Positions 7,429-16,213 of a stretch of DNA of 55,841 nucleotides are shown here, one piece after another. The DNA is taken from assembly GCA_964242415.1 (NCBI GenBank), contig CAXTAT010000034.1:1-55841 (forward strand). The letters run 5' to 3'. A model generated the notes under the pieces. The model saw nothing but the letters and a program-made list of their open reading frames with translations, did no database searches and was not told the origin of the DNA. The first letter of the stretch is position 1. Each line of letters opens with the position of its first letter. A program made the translations under genes and the position numbers. This DNA comes from DASWOJ01 sp964242415. Its GTDB lineage: Bacteria > Pseudomonadota > Alphaproteobacteria > Acetobacterales > Acetobacteraceae.

Positions 7429-8855
7429 GGTCCGTCGTCCTGGCGCACGAGGTCGATTGGGGCGGCTGGCGCGCGGCGGCCCGCTCGTTGGCATTGGGCG
7501 GCGTGGCGCCGGAGGACGTGGTGTGGTCGGTCCGCGACGTGACCGACCTGTTCGCCGAGCCGGAGGAGACGCCAGCCGCGCCGGTGACCGGCACCTTCAC
7601 CGTGCCGCGTGCCCTGGTGGAGCTGGCCGAGACCGCCATCCAGGCGCACGACCCCGAACGCTTCGCCCTGCTTTACCGCCTGATCTGGCGCGCCCAGCAT
7701 GGGGAGAAGCACCTGCTGGAACTGACCACCGACCCCGAGGTGCAGCGCGTGCAGCGCCTCGCCGCGGCCGTCCGCCGCGACACGCACAAGATGCGCGCCT
7801 TCGTCCGGTTCCGCGAGGTGCAGGAGCCGGAGGGCACCCGCTATGTGAGCTGGTTCGAGCCGGACAACTACATCGTCGAGGCCAATGCGTCGTTCTTCGC
7901 CCGGCGCTTCGCCACCATGGTCTGGTCCATCCTGACGCCCTATCGCAGCGCGCACTGGGACGGTGAGGAACTTCGGTTCGACGTGGGCGCTTCACCTGCC
8001 GACGTACCGGATGACGACCGCCTGGAGGCATACTGGCGCGCCTATTACAGCAGCATCTTCAACCCGGCCCGGCTCAAGGTCGGCGCCATGCGGTCGGAGA
8101 TGCCGCAGAAATATTGGAAGAACCTGCCCGAAGCCGCGGCGATCCCGGAGCTGATCCGCGCCGCCGCCGGCCGGGTGGACAGCATGGTGGAGCAACCCGT
8201 GATCTCACCCGTCCGCGCACCCAGTCCCAATCTCGCCACCCCTGCCGAGGCGGAGGGGGGCGGCACCGCCCTGCAAAAGGCCGCCCGCGAGGCGGAGGAG
8301 TGCCGGCGTTGCGCCCTGTGGGAGCCGGCGACGCAGGTGGTGTTCGGTGAAGGCCCGGCGGATGCCCGCGTGATGTTCGTCGGTGAGCAGCCGGGCGATC
8401 AAGAGGACCTGGCGGGCCGGCCGTTCATCGGCCCAGCCGGGCAGCTTTTTGACCGTGCGATGGCGGAGGCCGGGTTCGACCGGCGCGGGGTGTATGTCAC
8501 CAACTCGGTCAAGCACTTCAAGTTCGTGCCACGCGGCAAGCGGCGCATCCATGAGAAGCCCGGCACGGGGGAGATCAACGCCTGCCGGTTCTGGCTGGAC
8601 CTGGAGCGGCAGGAGATCAAGCCCGCCATCACCGTGATGATGGGCGCGACTGCCGCCCGCGCCGTGACCGGCAAGGCCGTCGCCGTCACCAAGGAGCGCA
8701 GCAAGCCGATGGCGCTGGACGGCAACACGACTGGCTACATCACCGTGCATCCGAGCTACCTGCTGCGCATTCCTGATGATGAGATGAAGGCGCGGGAGTA
8801 TGCGGCGTTCGTGCAGGACTTGAAGGCGATCAAGGCGCTGGCCGAAGCGGGCTGA
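7425..8855 (+). CDS. UdgX-type uracil-DNA binding protein fused to an N-terminal DUF4130-like domain
   Basis: A 476-residue fusion starting with GTG inside the stop of the radical SAM gene (GTGA overlap), so translation is probably coupled. Residues 1 to about 255 match the 'probable DNA metabolism' domain that accompanies these radical SAM proteins (YRSAHWDG, FNPARLKVGAM, MPQKYWKNLP). From about residue 275 there is a family 4/5-like uracil-DNA glycosylase fold with GEQPGDQEDLAGRPFIGPAG, VYVTNSVKHFKF and HPSYLLRIP. The loop KRRIHEKP (Lys372-His376 is KRRIH) is the hallmark of UdgX, whose His attacks the deoxyribose and leaves the protein covalently bound to uracil-containing DNA. The two cysteines of ECRRC near residue 290 fit the Fe-S cluster ligands of this family. 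Confidence 0.9.
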   Translation: MRSVVLAHEVDWGGWRAAARSLALGGVAPEDVVWSVRDVTDLFAEPEETPAAPVTGTFTVPRALVELAETAIQAHDPERFALLYRLIWRAQHGEKHLLELTTDPEVQRVQRLAAAVRRDTHKMRAFVRFREVQEPEGTRYVSWFEPDNYIVEANASFFARRFATMVWSILTPYRSAHWDGEELRFDVGASPADVPDDDRLEAYWRAYYSSIFNPARLKVGAMRSEMPQKYWKNLPEAAAIPELIRAAAGRVDSMVEQPVISPVRAPSPNLATPAEAEGGGTALQKAAREAEECRRCALWEPATQVVFGEGPADARVMFVGEQPGDQEDLAGRPFIGPAGQLFDRAMAEAGFDRRGVYVTNSVKHFKFVPRGKRRIHEKPGTGEINACRFWLDLERQEIKPAITVMMGATAARAVTGKAVAVTKERSKPMALDGNTTGYITVHPSYLLRIPDDEMKAREYAAFVQDLKAIKALAEAG

Positions 8856-8859
8856 TTGC

Positions 8860-9003
8860 TTCTCCCTTGGGAGAGGGCCGGGGTGAGGGGGGCCGCAAGG
8901 GGCCAAGCTCCCGCAATCGGGGACAGAACCTGCTCTCAACCTGGCCGGCAGCGGCTCTATCCGCCTCCCTCACCCCGGCCCTCTCCCGGAGGGAGAGGGG
9001 GAA
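8860..9003. repeat. CTCTCCC/GGGAGAG inverted-arm element, copy 1
   Basis: The left arm TCTCCCTTGGGAGAGG continues into CCGGGGTGAGGGG. The right arm is its inverse, CCCTCACCCCGGCCCTCTCC, followed by GGAGGGAGAGGGG. They are separated by a spacer of about 80 bases. It lies between the convergent udgX and CBS genes, a plausible bidirectional terminator position. Confidence 0.8.
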
Positions 9004-9005
9004 GT

Positions 9006-9437
9006 CTAGCTGCCCGCCACGTAGGCCTTTAGGCTGTCCACCTCAAGCGCCTGCTGGCTCAGCCGGGCTTTCACGACATCGCCGATGCTGACGATGCCCA
9101 GCAGGTGATCGCCGTCCATCACCGGCAAGTGGCGGAAGCGGCCCGCCGTCATCATCTCCGTCGCCTGCGCCACCGTCGTCCCTGGCCCGGCGACATGCAG
9201 GTCCGCGGTCATCAACTGGGCGGCGGTCATCTCCATCGTCCGCCCGCCATGCTCGGCCATGCTGCGGACCACGTCGCGCTCGCTGACGATGCCGATCGCC
9301 TGGCCCGCGCTGTCCAGCACCAGCACCGCCCCAATGCGCCGGGCGGCCAACTGCTGCACGACTTCGGCGATGGTCGCAGTGGGGGCGACGTGGGCAACCT
9401 CGTGCCCCTTCTGCTTCAGGATTGCGGCGACGGTCAT
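9006..9437 (-). CDS. CBS-domain pair protein
   Basis: A 143-residue stand-alone protein consisting of two CBS motifs: VLVLDSAGQAIGIVSERDVV (about residues 38-58) and FRHLPVMDGDHLLGIVSIGD (about 100-120). CBS pairs bind adenosine nucleotides (AMP, ATP, SAM) and usually act as energy-sensing regulatory modules. Single-domain versions like this are frequent in alphaproteobacteria and their targets are mostly unknown. An AGGAGG ribosome site precedes the ATG at 9437. No neighbour suggests a partner. Confidence 0.9.
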   Translation of the reverse strand: MTVAAILKQKGHEVAHVAPTATIAEVVQQLAARRIGAVLVLDSAGQAIGIVSERDVVRSMAEHGGRTMEMTAAQLMTADLHVAGPGTTVAQATEMMTAGRFRHLPVMDGDHLLGIVSIGDVVKARLSQQALEVDSLKAYVAGS

Positions 9438-9541
9438 GGCCTTGCCTCCTTTTTTGCGGGGTTGCCCCCGGGATCAGGAAGCTTGCACGCCCTCCGCCCC
9501 CGATTGCAAACGGCAGGTGTGCAGGTGCAGCAAAATGGGGG

Positions 9542-10417
9542 TCAGACCACCAGTCCGCTCGCCTGCACCGCCAAGGAATCAAGGTTGGTGCCGGCAGCCG
9601 ATGAACCCTGCGCCGCCGCCTGCTTCGCCAGCAGGTACTGCGACGTAAGGTTGTTCACGAACGTCGGATCCTGCAGCCTGGTGATGTCGAGCTTGCTCGT
9701 CACCGCCTGTTCTTCCCCGGTGATGCCCTGGTACACGACCTGCTGCGGAATGCCGAGCGCAGTCAGCACGACGTCGAAGTTGGTCGGGTCGCCCAGGATT
9801 TGATCGACGCTCTTGATGCTGCTGGCCTGCTGCTTGAACTGCAGCGCCTGCGCCAGGCCGGGTGTCGCCGCGTTCAGTGAATTCAGCCATGTCACCCGTT
9901 CGTAGGCGTCGGCGACCTGTGCCTGCACCGTTGGGTCCTGCAGCCCGGCCAGCCCCTTGCTGGACAGGCCGTAGTTCGTGGCCACGGTCTTCCATCGCGT
10001 GTCGGTGAGCGTGTTGACCAGCGACGTCGCAACGGCTGGGTCCGACTGCAGGGCCTTGCTGGCCAGCGCAGTGTACTGCACCTGGTCGCCCAGCCCGTTG
10101 GCCGTCAGCAGAACCTTCAGCACGTCTGGGTTCTGCAACGCGCTGTTCAGGTCCTTGGCGTTGGCGATCCCCTTGGTGAAGGCCGCCAGGTCCCGCACCA
10201 CCGCCGGGTCCTTGGCCTCGTTGGCGATGTCCTTGGCCTGGTTCTGCTCGGCCAGCTTCTCGTCCAGGATCGGGTTGCCGGAGGAGGTGACCGAGCCGGA
10301 CGTGCTGCCGCTGCTGGCGCTGTACAGCGTCGTCAACAGGCTGGCCGAAACGTCGGTGCTGGACGAGGCGCCGGAGAATAGCAGGCTGTAGTCGATGCCG
10401 CTGACGATGCCGCTCAT
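9542..10417 (-). CDS. DUF1217-like protein
   Basis: A 291-residue soluble protein made of repeated helical units with recurring DP(A/T)V and LQDPTF motifs (for example KDPAVVRDLAAF, LQNPDVLKVLL, LQDPTVQAQV, LQDPTFVNNL). This layout matches my recollection of DUF1217 proteins, found near flagellar genes in Rhodobacterales and relatives. No flagellar gene is in this window, so a motility role is not supported by context. The frame is open further upstream, but the start at 10417 (MSGIVSGIDYSLLF) fits the family and avoids running through the hairpin at 10425-10456. Confidence 0.65.
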   Translation of the reverse strand: MSGIVSGIDYSLLFSGASSSTDVSASLLTTLYSASSGSTSGSVTSSGNPILDEKLAEQNQAKDIANEAKDPAVVRDLAAFTKGIANAKDLNSALQNPDVLKVLLTANGLGDQVQYTALASKALQSDPAVATSLVNTLTDTRWKTVATNYGLSSKGLAGLQDPTVQAQVADAYERVTWLNSLNAATPGLAQALQFKQQASSIKSVDQILGDPTNFDVVLTALGIPQQVVYQGITGEEQAVTSKLDITRLQDPTFVNNLTSQYLLAKQAAAQGSSAAGTNLDSLAVQASGLVV

Positions 10418-10424
10418 TCCACGC

Positions 10425-10456
10425 CGCCCATGTTGCCGTTGCAGGCAACATGGGCG
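10425..10456. terminator. Perfect 13-bp hairpin between ABC exporter and DUF1217 gene
   Basis: The arms CGCCCATGTTGCC (10425-10437) and GGCAACATGGGCG (10444-10456) pair perfectly around a six-base loop, GTTGCA. It lies between the stop of the glucan exporter gene and the start of the DUF1217 gene, both on the minus strand. There is no U-tract, so it may be a non-canonical terminator or an mRNA-stabilising or processing hairpin. Confidence 0.55.
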
Positions 10457-10484
10457 CACGCCGTTAACAGGGCATGAAGGCCGC

Positions 10485-12257
10485 TCAGTCCGCCGCGTAG
10501 GCCGTCGCCGACGGGGAAAGCTGCGTCGCAACCAGGTCGGCGAAGCGTCCGCGCTTGGCCAGGAGCTGATCGAAGTTGCCGCGCTCGACCACCTCGCCGT
10601 TCTCGAACACCATGATCTCGTCGGCGTCGCGCACGGTGCTCAGCCGGTGGGCGATGATGAACGTCGTGCGGCCCCGCATCAGGGTGGACATGGCGCGGGA
10701 CACCCGGGCCTCGGTCGCGGCGTCCAGCGCGCTGGTCGCCTCGTCGAGGATCAGGATCGGCGGGTCCTTCAACAGGGCGCGGGCGATGGCCAGCCGCTGC
10801 CGCTGCCCGCCGGACAGGGTGGCGCCGCGCTCCCCGACCACGGTGTCGTAGCCCTGCGGCTGCCGGATGATGAACTCGTGCGCGTCGGCCAGGCGGCAGG
10901 CCCGTTCCAGCTCCTCGTCCGTCGCATCGTAGCGGCCGATGCGCAGGTTCTCGCGGATCGAGCGGTTAAACAGCAGGCTTTCCTGGAACACCACGCCGAT
11001 GGAGCGGCGCAGGCTTTCCAGCGTCACGCCGCGCAGGTCCTGGCCGTCGATCTTGATGGTGCCCTCCACGGGGTCCCACAGCCGCTGCAGCAGGTTCATC
11101 GCCGTGCTCTTGCCGGCGCCGGTCTGGCCCACCAGGGCGACGGAGGTGCCGGGCTTGGCGGTGAAGGACACGTCGGACAGGATGCGGGGGCCGCCGGGGT
11201 AGGCGAACGACACGCCCTCGAACACCACCTCGCCCCTTGGCGCCGACAGGGTTGCCGCATCCTGGCGCTCGGGCACCGAGGACTTGGCGTCCAGCACGCC
11301 GAAGAAGTCCTCCAGGATCGGAAGCTGGAAGAACAGCCGGGAGGCGAACTGCACCCCGGACTCCATGCGGCTGATCAGCAGCGTGGCGAAGCCCATGAAG
11401 GTCACGATCTCCCCAACCGACGCCTTGCCCTGGATGTGCAGCAGGGTGCCGATCACCACGATGGAGATCACCGCGATGGTGCTGGACGCCCGGGTCAGCA
11501 CGTTCACCACCGCCCACCAATTCAGCACCGGGAACTGGTAGCGGATCACGTCATCGACGATCTGGCCGAACAGCCGGCTCTCGGCCGCCAGGCGGGTGAA
11601 GGACTGCACGACCATGACGTTGGCCAGCGCGTCCTGCGCCGTCCCGGCCAGGTGCGACTGGAAGTGCTCGACCCGGCGCTGCCCGGCCTCGGTCTTGCGC
11701 ACCACCAGCACCGTCATCGTCACCAGCACGAACACCAGCACCACCAGGGTCAGCGCCAGCCGCCAGTTGAGCAGGAAGGTCAGCGGCAGCAGCACCAGCA
11801 CGGCGACATAAGTGGAAAGCTGGTCCTTGAAGAAACTGAGCCACAGCCCGAACAGCCCGTCCGACCCGCCCAGCATCACCTTCATCAGCCGGCCCGAATG
11901 GATGTCGCCGTGAAACGACAGCGGCAGCGACAGCACATGGCCGAAGTAGCGGTTCATGATCTGCAGGCGGTTGCGGTGCGCCATCCGCTCGGAGTGCAGG
12001 GCGGCGGCGATGTTGGCCAGGATCGCCCCGGCCCCGACCGCGAACCAGACGCCCAGCAGTTGCACCGCCTGGGTCCACAGGGTGTCGGGCTGCATCTGGT
12101 CGGACCGCGTGAGCAGCCCGATCACCCGGCCGAACAGCAAGGGGTCGAGGAATTGCAGCCCGGCCACCAGCACGTTGGCGAACACGAGCATGACCGCAAG
12201 CCGGCGATCCCGGCCAAGGGCGGCGAGGGCGCGGCGATAGACCTTGGTGAAGCGCAT
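10485..12257 (-). CDS. ndvA: Glucan ABC exporter, fused permease/ATPase (NdvA/ChvA type)
   Basis: A 590-residue half-transporter: six membrane segments (about 20-310), then an ATPase with Walker A GQTGAGKST, signature LSGGQRQRLA and Walker B ILILDEATSALD. The membrane half shares distinctive stretches with NdvA/ChvA as I remember them: an SFHGDIHSGRLMKVM region, LFGLWLSFFKDQLST, and QFPVLNWWAVVNVLTRASST. NdvA/ChvA exports cyclic beta-1,2-glucan to the periplasm as a homodimer. No glucan synthase gene (ndvB/chvB) is present in this window, so the substrate is inferred from family only. The start ATG is at 12257. A hairpin lies just after the stop. Confidence 0.82.
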   Translation of the reverse strand: MRFTKVYRRALAALGRDRRLAVMLVFANVLVAGLQFLDPLLFGRVIGLLTRSDQMQPDTLWTQAVQLLGVWFAVGAGAILANIAAALHSERMAHRNRLQIMNRYFGHVLSLPLSFHGDIHSGRLMKVMLGGSDGLFGLWLSFFKDQLSTYVAVLVLLPLTFLLNWRLALTLVVLVFVLVTMTVLVVRKTEAGQRRVEHFQSHLAGTAQDALANVMVVQSFTRLAAESRLFGQIVDDVIRYQFPVLNWWAVVNVLTRASSTIAVISIVVIGTLLHIQGKASVGEIVTFMGFATLLISRMESGVQFASRLFFQLPILEDFFGVLDAKSSVPERQDAATLSAPRGEVVFEGVSFAYPGGPRILSDVSFTAKPGTSVALVGQTGAGKSTAMNLLQRLWDPVEGTIKIDGQDLRGVTLESLRRSIGVVFQESLLFNRSIRENLRIGRYDATDEELERACRLADAHEFIIRQPQGYDTVVGERGATLSGGQRQRLAIARALLKDPPILILDEATSALDAATEARVSRAMSTLMRGRTTFIIAHRLSTVRDADEIMVFENGEVVERGNFDQLLAKRGRFADLVATQLSPSATAYAAD

Positions 12258-12394
12258 GGGACCATCCGCTGGTGCAGGTGACGCGAGGTGCAGGCGATCG
12301 AGCAGGCAGCGCCATGCCGGGGCATCGCGCAGGACCCGCCTACGCCAAGATCACGGCAACAACAGGGCGAAGAACGGCGATTTTCGGCAGGGGT

Positions 12395-13255
12395 TCAGAA
12401 TCGTTGCGCGCGGAACCACCGGGTCGGGCGCACGAACTCGTCCTGCGCCGCGACGGTCAGGATTTCGCGCGATCCGGCCTCCGCCGTGCGGCGCAGCAGG
12501 CCGTGCACGGCGCTGCCGGCGGCCTCCAGGGCCGGGGCGGTGCCGCCGGTGCGCAGCCGGTGGAACAGGAACAGCGCGGCGATGGCGTCCCCGGCGCCGT
12601 TGGGCTGGATCGGCAGCAGCGGGGTCCGCAGCAGCCAGGCGCCGGTGCGGTCGGCGGCCAGCATGTCCAGGGCGTCGTCCGGCGTCGCCTCGGTTCGCAG
12701 CGTCGTGACCAGGACGACCGCGGGTCCGCCGGGCGCCATGGCGGCCTGCAACTGCGCCACCGCCGCAGCGGCATCAGCCGCGGTGCGGATCGAGCGGCCG
12801 GTGAGGTGCTCCAGCTCGAACCCGTTGGGCGTCAGGATGTCGGCGGCGGGCACCGCCTGGGCGCGGATCAGCTCGGGGATGCCCGGCCGGACGAACACGC
12901 CGCGGCCGGTGTCGCCGATCACCGGGTCGCAGCAGTACAGCATGGCCGGGTTGGCGGCGCGCACCTGGGCGACGGCGTGCAGGATGGCCTCGCCCACCGC
13001 GGCGTCGCCCATGTAGCCCGACAGCACCGCGTCGCACGACGGCAGCACGCCGCGCGCCGCGATGCCGTCCACCACGTCCCGCACCGCCTGGCCGCTGAAT
13101 ACCTGGCCGGCCCAGGCGCCATAGCCCGGGTGGTTGCTGAACTGCACGGTGTGGACGGCCCAGACCTCGGCCCCCAGGCGCTGCAGGGGGAACACGGCGG
13201 AGGCGTTGCCGACGTGGCCATAGGCGACCCAGGACTGGATGGACAGGATGTTCAT
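12395..13255 (-). CDS. pdxY: Pyridoxal kinase PdxY
   Basis: A 286-residue ribokinase-superfamily enzyme that phosphorylates pyridoxal to PLP in the vitamin B6 salvage route. Visible family landmarks are the N-terminal ILSIQSWVAYGHVGNASAVF, the TVQFSNHPGYG substrate segment, DPVIGDTGRGVFV, LTPNGFELEHLTG and the ATP-site NGAGDAIAALF (the usual GxGD has Asn-Gly-Ala-Gly-Asp here). The length is normal. The SDR gene lies 28 bases upstream on the same strand, so the two may be cotranscribed. Confidence 0.93.
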   Translation of the reverse strand: MNILSIQSWVAYGHVGNASAVFPLQRLGAEVWAVHTVQFSNHPGYGAWAGQVFSGQAVRDVVDGIAARGVLPSCDAVLSGYMGDAAVGEAILHAVAQVRAANPAMLYCCDPVIGDTGRGVFVRPGIPELIRAQAVPAADILTPNGFELEHLTGRSIRTAADAAAAVAQLQAAMAPGGPAVVLVTTLRTEATPDDALDMLAADRTGAWLLRTPLLPIQPNGAGDAIAALFLFHRLRTGGTAPALEAAGSAVHGLLRRTAEAGSREILTVAAQDEFVRPTRWFRAQRF

Positions 13256-13283
13256 GCGGGATGGCCCGGAATGAACCGCAACG

Positions 13284-14036
13284 TCAGGCGCAGCGCCCGC
13301 CGTCCACCGGCAGCAGCACGCCGGTGATGAAGGACGACGCCGGGTCGGCCAGCCACAGGCAGGCGTTGGCGATGTCGTCCGGCGTGCTCATGCGGCCCAG
13401 CGGGATGGTGGCCAGGAAGCGGGCGCGGTTCTCCGGCGTGTCCGGCAGGCCCATGAACTGCTCCAGCAGGTTGGTGGCGCCGATCACCGGGCAGACCGCG
13501 TTGACGCGGATGTTGTCGGGGGCAAGCTCGGACGCCATGCAGTGGGTGATGGTGTTCAGCGCACCCTTGGTGCCGTTGTACCAGACCAGGCCGGGGCGCG
13601 GGCGGATGCCGGCGGTGCTGCTGATGTGGACGATGCTGCCGCCGCGGCCCTGGCGGCGCAGCACCGGCACGGCGGCGCGGGCCATCCAGTAGATCGACTT
13701 GACGTTCACGGCATACACCCGGTCGAACTCCGCCTCGTCCACGTCCAGCATCGGCTGGTTGCGGTGGGTGGTGCCGGCATTGTTGACGACGATGTCCAGG
13801 CCGCCGAACGCCTGCACGGCCGCATCGACCATGCGCTGCACGTCGGCGCCCTGGCTGACGTCGCCGGTGACCGGGTGGGCGGCGGCGCCGATGCCCTGGG
13901 CGACGGCGGCGGCGGACTCGGCGCGCAGGTCGGCGCAGATGACCCGCGCGCCCTCGGCCGCGAACAGCCGGGCGATCCCCTCGCCGAACCCGCCGCCGGC
14001 GCCTGTGACCAGCGCGACCTTGCCTTGCAGCCTCAT
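13284..14036 (-). CDS. Short-chain dehydrogenase/reductase (SDR)
   Basis: A 250-residue classical SDR. It has the NAD(P) motif TGAGGGFG near residue 12, VNNAG near 88, the catalytic Ser in HISSTAG, YNGTK as the Tyr-x3-Lys pair, and the C-terminal ITGVLLPVDGG. It resembles 3-oxoacyl-ACP reductase or glucose-1-dehydrogenase-type oxidoreductases; the substrate cannot be assigned. The ATG at 14036 (MRLQGKVALVTGAG) is the standard family start; a longer open frame upstream is not supported. It is immediately upstream of pdxY on the same strand. Confidence 0.9.
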   Translation of the reverse strand: MRLQGKVALVTGAGGGFGEGIARLFAAEGARVICADLRAESAAAVAQGIGAAAHPVTGDVSQGADVQRMVDAAVQAFGGLDIVVNNAGTTHRNQPMLDVDEAEFDRVYAVNVKSIYWMARAAVPVLRRQGRGGSIVHISSTAGIRPRPGLVWYNGTKGALNTITHCMASELAPDNIRVNAVCPVIGATNLLEQFMGLPDTPENRARFLATIPLGRMSTPDDIANACLWLADPASSFITGVLLPVDGGRCA

Positions 14037-14186
14037 GCCTGTGTCCCCCCGTTGCGCGGCGGACGCTAAAGGCCGGGCGGTCCCCCGGCAACGGGGCGGC
14101 CAGGCGGGGGATGCAACGATCCCGTCGCCGGGCCGTTGGGCTGGGTGACGCGACCTTGAACCATAGCCCAACCTGGGATCATCGAA

Positions 14187-14642
14187 ATGGCCGTTCAGCG
14201 GTTCGTTCTTCTCCTGGCGCTCGTGTTGACCGGCCTGCCTGCGTCGGCTGTCCCGCTTGCGTCGGCGCAGCCTCAGCCCGATGCGGCCACGTCGGCGACG
14301 GCCCGCATGGCCATGCAGCGGGAAGAGGAGCACATCGCCGACTTGAAGCTCCGCCTGCGGATCACCCCGGCGCAGCAGCCGCAGTGGGACGCCTTCACCG
14401 GCATCATGCGGCAGAACGCCCAGCACCAGGAGGCGCTGCACGCCGCCGGGGCAACCGCCCGGAGCGCCACGGACATGCTGCGGTCCTATGCCGCCACCGT
14501 GCAGGGCCATGCCGCCGACATGCAGCGCCTGGTTCCTGCATTCGACACGCTGTATGCCACGATGACGCCTGACCAGCGTACGGCCGCTGACCAGGTGTTC
14601 CAGCAGTTTGTGGAGCATCATCGGCCCGGCGTGTCAGGCTAG
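14187..14642 (+). CDS. Spy/CpxP family (LTXXQ-motif) periplasmic protein
   Basis: A 151-residue protein with a cleavable signal peptide (about residues 1-27, ending ASA). The mature part is helical and contains two copies of the LTxxQ-type motif: RITPAQQPQWDAF near residue 57 and MTPDQRTAADQVF near 128. Spy/CpxP proteins are small helical periplasmic chaperones or stress sensors that also bind metals in some lineages (CnrX/ZraP relatives). No metal-resistance or two-component genes flank it here. It is transcribed alone, divergent from the SDR-pdxY pair. Confidence 0.85.
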   Translation: MAVQRFVLLLALVLTGLPASAVPLASAQPQPDAATSATARMAMQREEEHIADLKLRLRITPAQQPQWDAFTGIMRQNAQHQEALHAAGATARSATDMLRSYAATVQGHAADMQRLVPAFDTLYATMTPDQRTAADQVFQQFVEHHRPGVSG

Positions 14643-15005
14643 GCGAGCCGGGCGCGCATGATGCGATGAGTGCGTCTGCCTGCTCCCTCTCCCTCCGGGA
14701 AAGAACCGGGGCACGGGGGACGGCAAGGACAGCCCCATTTGTCCAAAGACCCATTGCAGGCGTAGTCTGGTGCGTGCGGCTTCCCTGATCCAAGCCCTGT
14801 ACTGGAGAAGGAGTCGTTGAAGTCGTGCGCGTTGGCGCCGATCCCAACGGTGATGTCTCAGGTTGGACTCCGGGCCTGATCAGCCACAATTGGGAGATCG
14901 TCTGAGCCCGGGCCGCTGAGATTGCAGTCCATTATCAGCGAAAAGTGGACCATGCTGCTAAGCCAGGGTGCCGGTCTCCATGACGGTCTTTGAGAGGGGA
15001 GCAGA
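14643..15005. other. Intergenic stretch without a convincing gene
   Basis: It contains a degenerate left arm of the CTCTCCC/GGGAGAG element at about 14683-14722. There is also a short open stretch (about 14789-14905) ending DVSGWTPGLISHNWEIV before a TGA, which could be an orphan 3' end of a lost gene. I recognise no family in it. Confidence 0.4.
14683..14722. repeat. CTCTCCC/GGGAGAG element, degenerate half copy
   Basis: CTCCCTCTCCCTCCGGGAAA followed by a mutated CCGGGGCACGGGGG. It corresponds to the left arm of the element seen complete elsewhere in the window. No right arm is found nearby. Confidence 0.55.
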
Positions 15006-15710
15006 GTGTCGTTGAAGGTCATCGGCCTCATTGGGGGCATGAGTTGGGAAAGCTCGGCCCAGTACTACCGCATCATCAACGAGCTGGTACGGACCAAGCT
15101 GGGCGGCTTGCGCTCGGCTCGCTGTCTCATGTGGTCCTTCGACTTCGGTGAGATCGAGGCGCTTCAGCACGCCGGGCGTTGGGACGATGCCGCTGCCGAG
15201 ATGATCGGTGCCGCACGGCGCCTGGAGCGTGGCGGGGCGGACTTCGTGGTGATTTGCACCAACACCATGCATCGCATGGCCGACCAGGTGCAGGCCGCGA
15301 TCGACCTGCCGTTGCTGCATATCGCCGATCCGACCGCCGAGCGCATCAAGGCCGCCGGGTTGAGGAGGGTTGGCCTACTCGGGACTGCCTTCACCATGGA
15401 GCAGGAGTTCTACAAGGGACGGCTCGGTGTCCGGCATGGGCTGGAGGTGCTCGTGCCAACTGACGACGACCGCGCCCTGGTGCATCGGGTGATCTATGAC
15501 GAATTGGTTCAGGGGCGAGCCGAGCCTGCTTCCCGCCAAGCCTATCGTGACGTGATCGCCCGGCTGGTGGGGCGCGGGGCGGAAGCCGTGATCCTGGGCT
15601 GCACGGAGATCATGCTGCTGGTCAGGCCCGAGGACAGCGCCGTACCGCTGTTCGATACGACGGCCATCCATGCCGAGGCCGCCGTCGAGTTGGCGATGTC
15701 AGGCCCTTAG
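15006..15710 (+). CDS. Aspartate/glutamate racemase family protein (YgeA/RacX-like)
   Basis: A 234-residue protein starting with GTG behind a GAGGGGAG ribosome site. The N-terminus VIGLIGGMSWESSAQYYRIIN is the hallmark of the YgeA/RacX branch. The two catalytic cysteines of the PLP-independent racemase fold are visible in FVVICTNTMH and VILGCTEIMLLV. This branch is often described as broad-specificity amino-acid racemases; the substrate is not predictable. It is followed within 15-50 bases by a broken relative from another branch of the same superfamily. Confidence 0.9.
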   Translation: MSLKVIGLIGGMSWESSAQYYRIINELVRTKLGGLRSARCLMWSFDFGEIEALQHAGRWDDAAAEMIGAARRLERGGADFVVICTNTMHRMADQVQAAIDLPLLHIADPTAERIKAAGLRRVGLLGTAFTMEQEFYKGRLGVRHGLEVLVPTDDDRALVHRVIYDELVQGRAEPASRQAYRDVIARLVGRGAEAVILGCTEIMLLVRPEDSAVPLFDTTAIHAEAAVELAMSGP

Positions 15711-15724
15711 GAAGCCCAGACGAT

Positions 15725-16139
15725 GTGCCGACCGGGGGGTGTGCCCCCGCGGCCGGACGCATGGACAGCCTCGGGTCGCCTGCCGCCGCAGCCACCCCGG
15801 CCGGGGCCATCGCTGGCGGCGGCAAGGTCGTCGTCCTGTGTGCAGTCGAGACGACGGTGGAGCCGACAAGGCTGCTGTTCGAGGCGGCAGCACGCGCAAC
15901 CGGGGCAGAGGTGATCGTGCAACTGGTTCCCGGAGCTTGGGGCGCGTTCAAGGCCGGGGACCGGACCCGTTACCTGGAGATGATCGCGCGCCGCCGACGA
16001 GGCGATGCGAGCCGGGGCCACGCAGGTTGCGCTGGCACAAGCCTCGATGGCGGGTGCCTGCGGTTTGGCCCCCGTTGGGGAGCGCCCGCTCAACAGCCCA
16101 ATGGCTGGCCTCCTGGCGGCGGCGGCGGCCGTAAGCTGA
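15725..16139 (+). pseudogene. Truncated, frameshifted Asp/Glu racemase-like gene
   Basis: The first frame reads GKVVVLCAVETTVEPTRLLF, then QLVPGAWGAFKAGDRTRYLE up to about 15985. After a frameshift in the GCGCGCCGCCGACG run (about 15987-15998) the next frame continues DEAMRAGATQVALAQASMAG and PLNSPMAGLLAAAAA to TGA 16137-16139. Together these give the second half of an Asp/Glu/hydantoin-racemase-like protein. The N-terminal half, which should carry the first catalytic Cys, is absent. The gene is inactive unless the frameshift is a sequencing error, and even then it would be N-terminally truncated. Confidence 0.75.
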
Positions 16140-16213
16140 GACTGCCCGGGTTCGTTGGCGGACGGCCGACCCACCCGGATTGCAGGTGAGAGATTATCAG
16201 CCCAACGCAACGG

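Noticed and set aside
14789..14905. A 38-codon open stretch ending LISHNWEIV
   Set aside because: No start codon in good context and no family; it may be an orphan gene end but cannot be supported.
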